The notes below the pieces were generated by a model, which was not told the DNA's origin, searched no databases, and saw nothing but the letters and a program-made list of their open reading frames with translations. A DNA stretch of 64,000 nt, taken from Gemmatimonadaceae bacterium (GTDB taxonomy: Bacteria > Gemmatimonadota > Gemmatimonadetes > Gemmatimonadales > Gemmatimonadaceae). A program made the position numbers and the translations under genes. The stretch lies in assembly GCA_013361935.1 (NCBI GenBank), contig JABFXC010000008.1, forward strand, positions 62,001 through 126,000. Direction: 5' to 3'. This document shows positions 9,075-16,665 of the stretch, piece by piece. How positions within the stretch are numbered: the first letter of the stretch is position 1; every line of letters begins with the position of its first letter.

Positions 9075-10141
9075 CAGCCGCGCTCCCCGCGCGCCGAGAG
9101 CACGCGCTGGATCAGATCGGCGAGGGCGAGCGTCGAGCGCTCGAAACGCGAGATCGGCAACCCGGCGCTGGTCAGCACGTCGAGCACGTGGGCTGACTCG
9201 GCGTCCCCGCCAGGGATGGTGAAGCTGACGCGCGCCCATCCGTTCTCCGATTCACCGACGCTCGGCGCCCCGATCGTGCCGCGCGCCGCGAGCGACGCGA
9301 ATGCGGGATGATCCGGCCGCGACGTCACGACGACGAAGGTCTGGTCGCCGAACCGCGCCGCGATCTCGTCTGTGGTCCCCGATGCCAGGAGCGCGCCCTT
9401 GTTGAGGATCGCGACGCGGTCGCAGAGGCCCATCGCCTCGTCGCTGCTGTGCGTCGCGACGAGCACCGTGCAGCCCTCACCCGCGGAGACATCCTTCCGC
9501 AGGAAGTCGTGGAAGTTGCGCGCCGAGATCGGATCGAGGCTTCGCGTCGGCTCGTCGAGCAGCAGGATGCGCGGCCGTGGGAGAAGTGCGCGGGCGATCA
9601 GCAGGCGCTGGCGCATCCCTGAGGAGTAGTTGGCGACGAGCTTCGTGCCCGCATCCTCGAGCCCGACGATCCTCAGGACTTCCTCGATTCGGCGCGCGGC
9701 TACGACGCCATGCAGACCATGCAGCGCACCGAAAAGCTTCAGATTCTCGATCGCCGACAGCCGCCAGTACAACGTCCGGTCGTTCGCCATCACGACACCG
9801 ACCATGCGCCTGACCGCACGCGCGTCGCGCGTCACGTCGAGACCGTGGATGACCGCCGTCCCCATGTCGGGGATCAGTGCCGCGGCGAGCATCTTGAACA
9901 GGGTCGTCTTTCCCGCGCCGTTCGGGCCGAGGATGCCGAAGAACTCGCCCTCCTGGACGTCGCAGCTCAGCGGCTGCACGACCGTGACGTACTCGATCCG
10001 CGTCGGGTGGAGGAGGACGTCCGCCCAGGTGCGCTGCACCGGGAAGCGCTTGGAGAGCCCGCGCAGGCTGATCGCGACGGCCGCGCCCGTGGCGGGATCG
10101 GCGGCATACGCCGCGCTCCTCTGACCCAGGGTCTGCGGCAT
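9074..10141 (-). CDS. ABC transporter ATP-binding protein
   Basis: ATPase subunit pairing with the downstream permease. Walker A is GPNGAGKTT (residues 72-80), the signature is YSSGMRQ (172-178) and Walker B is ILLLDEP (192-198), followed by the H-loop VATHSSDEA. The ~90-residue C-terminal extension after the ATPase core is common in drug or peptide exporters of the DrrA/NodI type. The ATG directly abuts the stop of the HprK-like gene (TGAATG), indicating coupling. Likely exporter or immunity component for the lasso products (inference from context). Confidence 0.92.
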   Translation of the reverse strand: MPQTLGQRSAAYAADPATGAAVAISLRGLSKRFPVQRTWADVLLHPTRIEYVTVVQPLSCDVQEGEFFGILGPNGAGKTTLFKMLAAALIPDMGTAVIHGLDVTRDARAVRRMVGVVMANDRTLYWRLSAIENLKLFGALHGLHGVVAARRIEEVLRIVGLEDAGTKLVANYSSGMRQRLLIARALLPRPRILLLDEPTRSLDPISARNFHDFLRKDVSAGEGCTVLVATHSSDEAMGLCDRVAILNKGALLASGTTDEIAARFGDQTFVVVTSRPDHPAFASLAARGTIGAPSVGESENGWARVSFTIPGGDAESAHVLDVLTSAGLPISRFERSTLALADLIQRVLSARGERG

Positions 10142-11104
10142 TCAGTCGCTCGTCGCCCGGGAGAGCGAGGTTGAATCTTCGCCGGCCGCGGCCCCGCCAT
10201 GCCAGCCCGCGATCAGCTCGGCCGCTTCATCCACGCGGCTCAGCTCGCGAACGACCTCCAGCTCGAACGCGGGTACGCTGCGCGCGATCCCCGACGCGCG
10301 GTCGAAGACGACGGGCGCCTCCGATCCGCCGAGCAGATATCCGATCTTCGCATGGCGCACGAGGCCGATGGCGCACGCGGTCGTGGAGATTCGGGTCCGG
10401 CGCACGACCGCATCGTCAGGCAGCGCGGTGACCGGCTTCAGGAAGTACAGTGCGGCGAGCGGCGCTTCGATCGAGAGCAGCCGTTCGGCTGGGATGCCGC
10501 CCACCACGTGCTTGCCGTCGATTCCACGCTCGCAGTCGTCGGCGATGAGCCGCTCGCGCGAGTCGCTGTTGAGGCGCGCGCGCTGGATGCCTGGATGCAC
10601 GATGGGCCGCGCGCCGGCAACGACCGGCAGCATGTCGTCGGTGACGAGACGACCGCCCGCTTGCGTCAGCGCGATCGCCAGGGTCGACTTGCCATGATGC
10701 TTCGGGGCGAGCAGCGCGACCGCGCCATCGCGGAACGCCACCGCGCTCGCGTGAAGGGTCGCCCATCCCATGGCGTGCATCGCGATCGCCAGCACGCGTC
10801 CCGTGAGATCGGCGCAGATGGCATCGCTGGGCGGGACTCCCTGCTGCTCGAAGATGATCTCCCGGCCCGATCTCGAAATCCGGTACGTGCCCGTGCAGGA
10901 GTGCTTCAGCCAGTAGCGCTCTCCATCGGCGAAGAGCTCGATCTCACAGGGAAGATCCGGCCCGCGGCCGATACGCCGCGCGTCCGCCGGCAGGCGCACC
11001 TCGCCGCGCGCGAAGGTCCACGTGGGCGGCGAGCCGTCGGCGTGTGAGAGTCCGGGAATCTCGAGCTCCGAGCGCAGGCAGCCGCCGAAGACCGAGAAGT
11101 TCAC
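10142..11104 (-). CDS. HPr kinase-like protein (lasso peptide kinase type)
   Basis: A 320-residue homologue of the HPr Ser kinase C-terminal domain. The P-loop is APKHHGKST (residues 133-141), preceded by LHASAVAF (117-124) and followed by LVTDD (153-157), the usual HprK order. In paeninodin-type clusters such kinases phosphorylate a Ser at the precursor C-terminus. Here A2 ends in Ser and A1 has Ser next to last, so the same role is plausible. Start: no ATG lies between the A1 stop and the conserved region; a GTG at 11104 (then NFSVFGG) just after the hairpin is the best candidate, but it has no clear ribosome-binding site. Reading may depend on coupling or on an alternative start. Confidence 0.8.
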   Translation of the reverse strand: MNFSVFGGCLRSELEIPGLSHADGSPPTWTFARGEVRLPADARRIGRGPDLPCEIELFADGERYWLKHSCTGTYRISRSGREIIFEQQGVPPSDAICADLTGRVLAIAMHAMGWATLHASAVAFRDGAVALLAPKHHGKSTLAIALTQAGGRLVTDDMLPVVAGARPIVHPGIQRARLNSDSRERLIADDCERGIDGKHVVGGIPAERLLSIEAPLAALYFLKPVTALPDDAVVRRTRISTTACAIGLVRHAKIGYLLGGSEAPVVFDRASGIARSVPAFELEVVRELSRVDEAAELIAGWHGGAAAGEDSTSLSRATSD

Positions 11105-11125
11105 CCAGGCGGGCGACTGCGTCCG

Positions 11126-11154
11126 ACTGGGGGGCTGGAAGTCAGCCCCCCAGT
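11126..11154 (-). terminator. Perfect 12-bp hairpin after lasso precursor A1
   Basis: Arms ACTGGGGGGCTG (11126-11137) and CAGCCCCCCAGT (11143-11154) with a 5-base loop. It starts 10 bases after the A1 stop codon on the transcribed strand and lies between the precursor and the kinase/export genes. No T-run follows, so it is more likely a partial terminator or 3'-end stabiliser than a full stop. This gives a simple way to make more precursor mRNA than downstream enzyme mRNA, as seen in other lasso clusters. Confidence 0.7.
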
Positions 11155-11163
11155 CGGCAGACG

Positions 11164-11316
11164 TCAGACCGAGACGCACTGATAGCCGCTGGGAATGGCG
11201 ATGCAGTGGTCCGCATGATCGAACGTGCTGGCGTCGTCGAGGTGGACTTCCGATCCACCACCGAGCGTCAGCTCGCGGAACGATCCGTACCGTTCCAGGG
11301 TTGGTGCTTCGTACAT
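11164..11316 (-). CDS. Lasso peptide precursor A1
   Basis: A 50-residue precursor. The leader MYEAPTLERYGSFRELTL (1-18) has every element of the YxxPxLxxxGxFxxxT lasso leader motif recognised by B1/RRE proteins, with Thr17 at the usual -2 position. The predicted core, residues 19-50, starts GGGSEVHLD: Gly1 could bond to Asp9 to give a 9-residue ring, as in capistruin-type peptides. The tail of 23 residues is long and contains two Cys (core positions 20 and 29), so a tail disulfide is possible. The protein ends in CVSV. Start: the ATG at 11316 has GGAGG 7 bases upstream; longer in-frame starts lack this. It is followed by a strong hairpin at 11126-11154. Confidence 0.85.
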   Translation of the reverse strand: MYEAPTLERYGSFRELTLGGGSEVHLDDASTFDHADHCIAIPSGYQCVSV

Positions 11317-11323
11317 ACTGTAT

Positions 11324-11328
11324 CCTCC
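11324..11328 (-). promoter_or_regulatory. Shine-Dalgarno site fixing the A1 start
   Basis: GGAGG on the minus strand, 7 bases before the ATG at 11316. It decides for the 50-residue precursor over a 68-residue reading that begins further upstream. Precursor A2 has the same arrangement with 8-base spacing. Confidence 0.75.
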
Positions 11329-11385
11329 GGGAGGGTGTCGGGATGGCTTGCCCGACGCAAGTACGGCCACTGTCGGCCGTCAACT

Positions 11386-13359
11386 CTAGGCAGATGCCGC
11401 CAGCTGTCTCGTCTCCTGCGTGCCCTCGACGTTCCTCGGCGCGCGCGACGATTCCGCGGTGGAACGCAGCCACTGCTCGCACATCAGCGTTTGCGTCAAT
11501 TCCAGGCGGAAGGGAGCGTCGCAGCGCTGGCGGAAGAAGTGATCTACCGCGCCGCGATATTTCCTTCCGTCGATGATCCCGATCTCCTCGAGCATCAACG
11601 GCTCCGATACCATCGCGCGCACCGTCTGCTCGCGCGCCAGGAAGGAGGCCGTGAAATAGCCGTTGAGGTTTCCGGTCTTGTACGGGCGTGGCGCCAGCAC
11701 GCTTTCCGGCAGCAGTCCGCGCATCGCGCGCCGGAGCAGACGCTTTCCCTGCCCCATCGAGGTCCGTTCGGTTGCCGGTCTCGACATCGCGAACTCGACG
11801 AGTCGCTGGTCGAGCAGCGGAGCGCGCAGCTCCACGCCCCCGCGCGCCGCGACCGCGCGGTTCATCGCCCGTGAGCGTGCGTAGAACGGCTGGGTCACGA
11901 ACCATTCGAGCTCGCGATCGGCCTGTGTCGGAGCCGTGCCGCCTAACGCGCCGCCCTCTCGGGCCCGCGTGGCGAGATCGCCGCGGACCGCGAACTCGCG
12001 CGCGATCCAGAACGGAATGCTCCGCTGGTAGGGGGTGGCCGGCCGACGGCCCCCACGCAGCCGAACGAGCGCCTCCATCTGCCACGCGCCGAGGTGCGGC
12101 TGGATCGCATACCGGAACAGGTGGCGGAGCCCGTAGCCTCGCCCTTTCATCGACCACCACTCGCGCGCGAGGCGCCCGAAGCGGAGCTCGGTGACGAGAT
12201 CGGCGAGATAGACGTTCGATGAGTTGAAGAGAAAGTCGCCGCCATATCCATCGAGCGCGATGCGCGCGCCGATGGCTTTCGACCGATTGGCCAGTTCGCG
12301 GTTGAGCGCCGTGAAGAGATGGTCCACCGGCTCGTCACGATCGCCGGCACCCGCCAGCAGCGTGTCGAGCATGGCGAGTTCGCGTGCCTTCACCCAGGAG
12401 ATCCGCGCGCCCCAGCGCTCCGCGGTTGCCGAGATCTTGTCGTCTTCGTAGCCGCAGTCGTCCGCGGGATGGCTCAATGACACGGGCTCGAGGGCGACCC
12501 CGGCCGGCAGGGCACTCCCTCCATGCGCGGCAGCGAAGATCGCGGTCGAATCCCAGCCACCGCTCAGCCACATCGCCGTCGGTGCGGTCACGCTCATGCG
12601 CTCGCGCGTCGCGGCGCTGAGCAGCGCGAGCAGCTCCTCGCTCGCGTCGTCGAACGGCACCCGGGACTTCACGACCCGCGGGCGCCAGAACTTCACGACT
12701 CGCGCCGAGCCGCCGGCCTCCGCTGTCAGACAGGCGCCGGCCGCTACTCTGCGTACTCCCTTGCGACAGGTCAGCTCTCCCACCGAGAACGCGAGCGCCG
12801 CCGCGTCCAGCCCGATCGCCACCCGATCGAGCGAGCGGTCGCATGACGGATGCTCGAGCAGCGTCCCGATCGCCGACCCGACGACGACCGCGCCGTCAGG
12901 CAGTTCCGCGTAGAACAGAGGCCGGCTGCCGACGAAGTCCCGCCCGCATAACAGGCGCCGGCGCCGGCGGTCGTAGAGCGCGAATGCGAAGTCCCCCTCC
13001 AGACGGGCAGCGCAGTCGTCACCCCACGCCCGATAGGCCGCGAGGATGAGCTGGGACGCGTCGTCCGCGGTCGTGACCACCCCCGCCCGCGCCAGGGTCC
13101 GACGGAGATCCGCACGATAGTAGAGCGACGCGTCGGCAACCACGAGGCACTCCTGCTGCTCGGCCACCACTTCACCATCGGCGGCCGAGGCGTGCCGCTC
13201 CCACGGGTGCCGGGCGACGGCGAGAGTGCAGCCCTCGCCGCGCCACACCGACGCGCATGACTCGCCGCGACCGCCGAGTGCGGGGAGCATTCCCCGCAGG
13301 GCATGCTCACCGAACAGGCTATCCCGGCGCGGCCCGATGATCGCGAGTATCGCGCTCAT
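11386..13359 (-). CDS. Lasso cyclase C1 (asparagine synthetase homologue)
   Basis: Forms the macrolactam by adenylating an Asp/Glu side chain and joining it to the core N-terminus (known role of the lasso C protein). 657 residues: an N-terminal glutaminase-like domain (1-~210), then an Asn-synthase domain with the PP-loop SGGWDST at 266-272. Residue 2 is Ser, not the catalytic Cys of true glutamine-dependent asparagine synthetases, which argues for the cyclase role. It lies between A2 and A1 and by position is most likely dedicated to one of them. Relation to C2: the PP-loop is at the same residue number and the N-terminal blocks match closely, so the pair looks like a duplication that has diverged. 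It contains a CGTTAGGC octamer near 11941. Confidence 0.88.
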   Translation of the reverse strand: MSAILAIIGPRRDSLFGEHALRGMLPALGGRGESCASVWRGEGCTLAVARHPWERHASAADGEVVAEQQECLVVADASLYYRADLRRTLARAGVVTTADDASQLILAAYRAWGDDCAARLEGDFAFALYDRRRRRLLCGRDFVGSRPLFYAELPDGAVVVGSAIGTLLEHPSCDRSLDRVAIGLDAAALAFSVGELTCRKGVRRVAAGACLTAEAGGSARVVKFWRPRVVKSRVPFDDASEELLALLSAATRERMSVTAPTAMWLSGGWDSTAIFAAAHGGSALPAGVALEPVSLSHPADDCGYEDDKISATAERWGARISWVKARELAMLDTLLAGAGDRDEPVDHLFTALNRELANRSKAIGARIALDGYGGDFLFNSSNVYLADLVTELRFGRLAREWWSMKGRGYGLRHLFRYAIQPHLGAWQMEALVRLRGGRRPATPYQRSIPFWIAREFAVRGDLATRAREGGALGGTAPTQADRELEWFVTQPFYARSRAMNRAVAARGGVELRAPLLDQRLVEFAMSRPATERTSMGQGKRLLRRAMRGLLPESVLAPRPYKTGNLNGYFTASFLAREQTVRAMVSEPLMLEEIGIIDGRKYRGAVDHFFRQRCDAPFRLELTQTLMCEQWLRSTAESSRAPRNVEGTQETRQLAASA

Positions 13360-13399
13360 CGACCGCTACGCTTCGAGTGGTGCGACACGACAGATCGCA

Positions 13400-13588
13400 T
13401 CAGGACAGACAGTTCCCCGCGTGCGACCATGGCCGCGACCGTGGATTGCATCCGTCATTGTCCGACTGCGAGTTCTGCGAGTTCAGCACGCTCGCCAGGT
13501 CGTTGACCCCCGCCTTCTTCGCCGTGTTCCCCGACATCGTCAGGTCGCGGAACGATCCGTACATCTCCAGCATCGGAGTCTCGTACAT
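13400..13588 (-). CDS. Lasso-type precursor A2 with unusual core
   Basis: A 62-residue precursor. The leader MYETPMLEMYGSFRDLTM (1-18) matches the A1 leader almost residue for residue, including YxxPxL, GSF and Thr17. The predicted core (19-62, 44 residues) begins SGNTAKKAGVND: there is no Asp or Glu at positions 7-9, the first acidic residue being Asp12, and no Glu anywhere. A canonical 7-9 residue ring is therefore not possible from this cleavage site. Two Cys flank a basic tail, and the last residue is Ser, a possible substrate of the HprK-like kinase. Start: the ATG at 13588 has GGAGG 8 bases upstream. It lies between C2 (upstream) and C1 (downstream). Confidence 0.8.
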   Translation of the reverse strand: MYETPMLEMYGSFRDLTMSGNTAKKAGVNDLASVLNSQNSQSDNDGCNPRSRPWSHAGNCLS

Positions 13589-13596
13589 AGGTGGTG

Positions 13597-13601
13597 CCTC
13601 C
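13597..13601 (-). promoter_or_regulatory. Shine-Dalgarno site fixing the A2 start
   Basis: GGAGG on the minus strand, 8 bases before the ATG at 13588. Two earlier in-frame ATGs have no comparable site. Confidence 0.7.
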
Positions 13602-13679
13602 ATGCACCAGGGTATGGCCGCTCCGCCGTCGCCGGCGGCTCTTGCACGTCGCGCTTTCCCCCTCGTCCAACCTCGCGCG

Positions 13680-15638
13680 TCAAACCGCCCGCGCGAGAAC
13701 TTCCGGCTCGAGCGGCGCATCGTCGCGACGCTCGCTCCTCCGCGCCCGCAGCCACAGCTCCGCCTGCAGCGTCAGGAACAGCTGCAGGCCGATCTCCTCG
13801 CTCCCGAAGCGCATGAACCGCGTCCACGCGCGTCGCAGCGCCGGCTCATCGATCACCCCGAGCTCGCCGAGCAGCGGCGAGCGCAGCTCGCGGTCGATGA
13901 AGTCGGCGAAGCTGTCGCGCATCGAGCGATCGAAGTAGCCGCCCGCCACGCCGGTGCGGCCGGCGCGCGTCTCCAGCACCTCCTCCGGGAGCAGCCCCTT
14001 CATCGCATGGCGGAGCAGCAGCTTGGTGTCGCCACCGGAGCAGCGCTCCTCGCGAGGTCGCGTCGCGGCGAAGGCGAGCAGCCGCCCGTCGTACAGCGGC
14101 GAGCGCAGCTCCACGCCTTCCTCGAGCGCGAACGCCGCCATCATCCCGAACACCTGCGGGAAGAAGGGATCGGTGAAGTACCAGCGCGACTCGTTCGCCG
14201 CGATGCTCTCCCCGCGGCGCGGACGCGGCGCGGCGCGGACGTACTCGGTGAGCCCGTTGCGCGCAGCGAACGACGGCGCGATCCACGCCGGCACGCGGCG
14301 CCGGAGCTCGGCGCGCAGCGGACGGCCCCGACGCAGCACCCGCGACGCCTGAAGCACCGACGGCGGGAGTGCGGGCTGCACCGCCCAGCGGAAGAAGGTC
14401 CGGAACCCCGACCCCTTGAAGCCGAGCGCCTTCCATTCGCGCGCCAGCGCGAGCCAGCGTCCGCTCTTCAGCAGGTCGGCGAGATACACGCTCGACACGA
14501 GGAACAGCTGGTCGCCGCCGACGCCGTCGAGCGCGACGCGCGCTCCGATGCCCCGCGATTCGCTCGCCAGCGTGCGGTTGAACATCTCGTAGAGATGCGC
14601 GAACGGCTCGTCGCGCTCCGCCGCGCGCTCCGCCGGCCGGTCGAGCAGCGGGACGTCGTTCGCGTTCACCCAGTGGACGGGACGCTTCCAGAACGTCGCC
14701 ACCGCCCGGATGTACCCGTCCTCGCATCCAGGGTCGCCCTCGGGGTAGCTCACCGAGACGGGCCGCAGACCTTCGCACCGCCCCTCGGCGCCTAACGCGT
14801 GCTCGCCGGCGGCGAAGACCGCGGTCGAGTCGCGTCCCCCGCTCATCCACACCGCGGTCGTCTCGTTCCGCGGCACGCGCTCCGCCACCGCGCGGGCGAG
14901 CAACCCCCGGAGCTCGGCCGCCGCGTCGTCGAACGAGAGCCGGCTCGGCGACTCGAACACCGGCGGCTCCCAGTGCTGCGTCACCCGCGTCCCCTTCGAC
15001 CGCTCGAGCACCAGCGTGTGCCCCGCGTCGAGCCGCGAAATCCCCTTGTAGCAGGTCCGCTCACCCGTGCGCACGTACCACGCCGTCGTCTCTGCGACGG
15101 TGGCGAGATCGATCTCCACGCTGCACTCGGGGTGCGCGAGCAGACCGCCCATCGTCGACGCGACGGCGAAGCCGCCGCCCGGCAGCTCGAGGTGGAAGAG
15201 CGGCCGCTTGCCGGCGAAATCGCGCGCACAGAGCACCGTGCGCCGCATCCGGTCGAAAAGCACGAAGGCGAAGTCTCCCTCCAGCTCCTCCGGGCACCGC
15301 TCGCCCCATGCGCGATACGCGGCGAGGATGAGGTGGCTCGCCGTCTGCCCCGACGGCCGCACACCGGCGTGCGCGAGCTTCCGCCGCAGGTCGTCGCGAT
15401 AGTAGAGCGATGCATCCGCCGCGATCACCAGGTCGGCGTCCTGCACGACGAGCACGGGACCGGAGAACCCGCTCTCCAGCTCCCACGCGTAGCGCGATGC
15501 GCCGAGCACCGCACCCGCTTCGCGCCAGACGTCGGCTCGATGATCGCCGCGACGACGCATGCCCGCGAGCATGCGCCCGGCGACGACGTCAGTCGTCGTC
15601 GATCCGTCGAAGCGAAACACACCGAGCACTGCGCTCAT
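13680..15638 (-). CDS. Lasso cyclase C2 (asparagine synthetase homologue)
   Basis: Second macrolactam synthetase of the operon, 652 residues. It has a glutaminase-like N-terminal domain with Ser instead of Cys at residue 2 (MSAVLG) and an Asn-synthase domain with PP-loop SGGRDST at 266-272. The block VALDGVGGDQLF is the usual second nucleotide/substrate motif. Its order relative to A2 (91 bp downstream) suggests C2 acts on A2, but C1 is also adjacent to A2, so pairing is uncertain. It starts 24 bp after the B2 stop and carries a CGTTAGGC octamer near 14790. Confidence 0.88.
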   Translation of the reverse strand: MSAVLGVFRFDGSTTTDVVAGRMLAGMRRRGDHRADVWREAGAVLGASRYAWELESGFSGPVLVVQDADLVIAADASLYYRDDLRRKLAHAGVRPSGQTASHLILAAYRAWGERCPEELEGDFAFVLFDRMRRTVLCARDFAGKRPLFHLELPGGGFAVASTMGGLLAHPECSVEIDLATVAETTAWYVRTGERTCYKGISRLDAGHTLVLERSKGTRVTQHWEPPVFESPSRLSFDDAAAELRGLLARAVAERVPRNETTAVWMSGGRDSTAVFAAGEHALGAEGRCEGLRPVSVSYPEGDPGCEDGYIRAVATFWKRPVHWVNANDVPLLDRPAERAAERDEPFAHLYEMFNRTLASESRGIGARVALDGVGGDQLFLVSSVYLADLLKSGRWLALAREWKALGFKGSGFRTFFRWAVQPALPPSVLQASRVLRRGRPLRAELRRRVPAWIAPSFAARNGLTEYVRAAPRPRRGESIAANESRWYFTDPFFPQVFGMMAAFALEEGVELRSPLYDGRLLAFAATRPREERCSGGDTKLLLRHAMKGLLPEEVLETRAGRTGVAGGYFDRSMRDSFADFIDRELRSPLLGELGVIDEPALRRAWTRFMRFGSEEIGLQLFLTLQAELWLRARRSERRDDAPLEPEVLARAV

Positions 15639-15662
15639 CAGCGTTGATCCCGGAACGAGAGA

Positions 15663-16118
15663 CTACAGGACGCGGACGTTGGTGATCGGCGCGAACTGCC
15701 GGGTATAGTCCTGCCGATCACCGAGCACCCGCCCGTCCAGCTCCACCCATGCATGGGCCGCGAACCCACCGTCGTCGACGCGGACGCCAATCCTGATCCG
15801 GCTGCCGGTGATTCCTGCGCCGCGAACCATCCGCTCGGTCGCCACGGCGCGTACGAGGCACTTCGGCCGGAACATTCCGTATGCGCTCGCGACGCGGACG
15901 GCCCTCGCGTACCGCATCGCCTTCGCGTCGAGCGGCGGCTTCGGATGCGAGCGGGCTACTCCCGGCATCTCACCCGCATCCGCCGCGACCAGCTCGCCGA
16001 TCGGACGGCTCCAGACCAATAGCTGTGCGACGATCAGCATCAGCTGCGCGTGAGCGACGTCCCGCCACACCCCCGGTGGCTGGCGAAGCACTCGTCCGAT
16101 CGCGCTGGCAGCCGACAT
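15663..16118 (-). CDS. Lasso leader peptidase B2 (transglutaminase-like)
   Basis: Cysteine protease that cuts the leader before cyclisation. At 151 residues it has the normal length for a stand-alone B2. The Cys-His-Asp core is visible: Cys87 in FRPKCLVRAVA, His122 in AAHAWVELDG and Asp128 or Asp134 just after. It starts 7 bp after the B1 stop, the expected B1-B2 pair, and there is only one copy although the operon has two precursors, so it must process both. The near-identical leaders of A1 and A2 fit this. Confidence 0.9.
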   Translation of the reverse strand: MSAASAIGRVLRQPPGVWRDVAHAQLMLIVAQLLVWSRPIGELVAADAGEMPGVARSHPKPPLDAKAMRYARAVRVASAYGMFRPKCLVRAVATERMVRGAGITGSRIRIGVRVDDGGFAAHAWVELDGRVLGDRQDYTRQFAPITNVRVL

Positions 16119-16125
16119 CGCTCGC

Positions 16126-16425
16126 TCAGGATGAGATAGCGAGCCCGTTCTCCACGAATGCCGAGATCATCTGCTCGACGTCGCTCCGCACCTTCGTCGG
16201 CTCGGCGTCGGGGAACCGGCTCCCGATCTCCGCGCAGACTTCATCCACGCTGCTCTTCACCGGGGCGAGGTTCTCCCAGATGCAGGCGCCGGTAGTGTTG
16301 AGACCGAAGTAGCTCTCGTCGGCGGGTGAGAAGAGGACGCCGCCGTCCGGCAGCGGCCGGTAGACGACGGCGGGATTCGCCTGGGGGAGGGCGCTCATCG
16401 CTTGTTCCTGCCTGGTTCGAGACAT
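16126..16425 (-). CDS. Lasso leader-binding protein B1 (PqqD-like RRE)
   Basis: RiPP recognition element protein, up to 99 residues, of the PqqD fold. It binds the leader of the precursors and presents them to the B2 protease. Typical blocks are YRPLPDGGVLFSPADESYFGL and TGACIWENL, followed by helices with a Val/Phe-rich end. Two starts are possible: the ATG at 16425 (GGAG 8 bases before) and one at 16398 (AGGAA about 7 bases before). The shorter 90-residue version begins at the usual place for this family. It is the first gene of the operon, and the promoter should lie in 16426-16665. Confidence 0.88.
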   Translation of the reverse strand: MSRTRQEQAMSALPQANPAVVYRPLPDGGVLFSPADESYFGLNTTGACIWENLAPVKSSVDEVCAEIGSRFPDAEPTKVRSDVEQMISAFVENGLAISS

Positions 16426-16665
16426 GATTCGGCTCCGGTCACGGCCCGGGCTCGCGCTGCCCGGCGGCGACCGAGGCTTTCGATCGGAGAGGCTGAAGGC
16501 ACCGGCCGTGCCACCTCCGGCGTCCTGCCAGCGCTCGACACACTGCGCCCAAGTCGCTACTGATCAATGGCTTGTGAAGCCGGTCGATGTGACGGGCCGA
16601 CACGCTCGGGCGCCCGGTGGCGCAATCCGTCCACACGCGTGAGGCACCGCGATTACACCCGGCTC

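Larger units (their letters stand above)
7072..16425 (-). other. Lasso-peptide-type RiPP biosynthetic operon with two precursor/cyclase pairs
   Basis: Ten genes on the minus strand with short gaps or overlaps, transcribed right to left: B1 RRE protein, B2 leader protease, cyclase C2, precursor A2, cyclase C1, precursor A1, HPr-kinase-like protein, ABC ATPase, ABC permease, nucleotidyltransferase. Discrete B1 and B2, a YxxPxL...GxF...T leader, an HprK-like kinase and a nucleotidyltransferase are all known from paeninodin-type lasso clusters. Having two complete A/C pairs behind one B1/B2 set is less usual. The block is flanked on both sides by exopolysaccharide genes on the same strand, so it may have been inserted there. 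Confidence 0.85.

Noticed and set aside
11386-15638. C1 and C2 as ordinary asparagine synthetases
   Set aside because: Both lack the N-terminal catalytic Cys and sit next to leader-type precursors and B1/B2 genes, so the lasso cyclase role is better supported.
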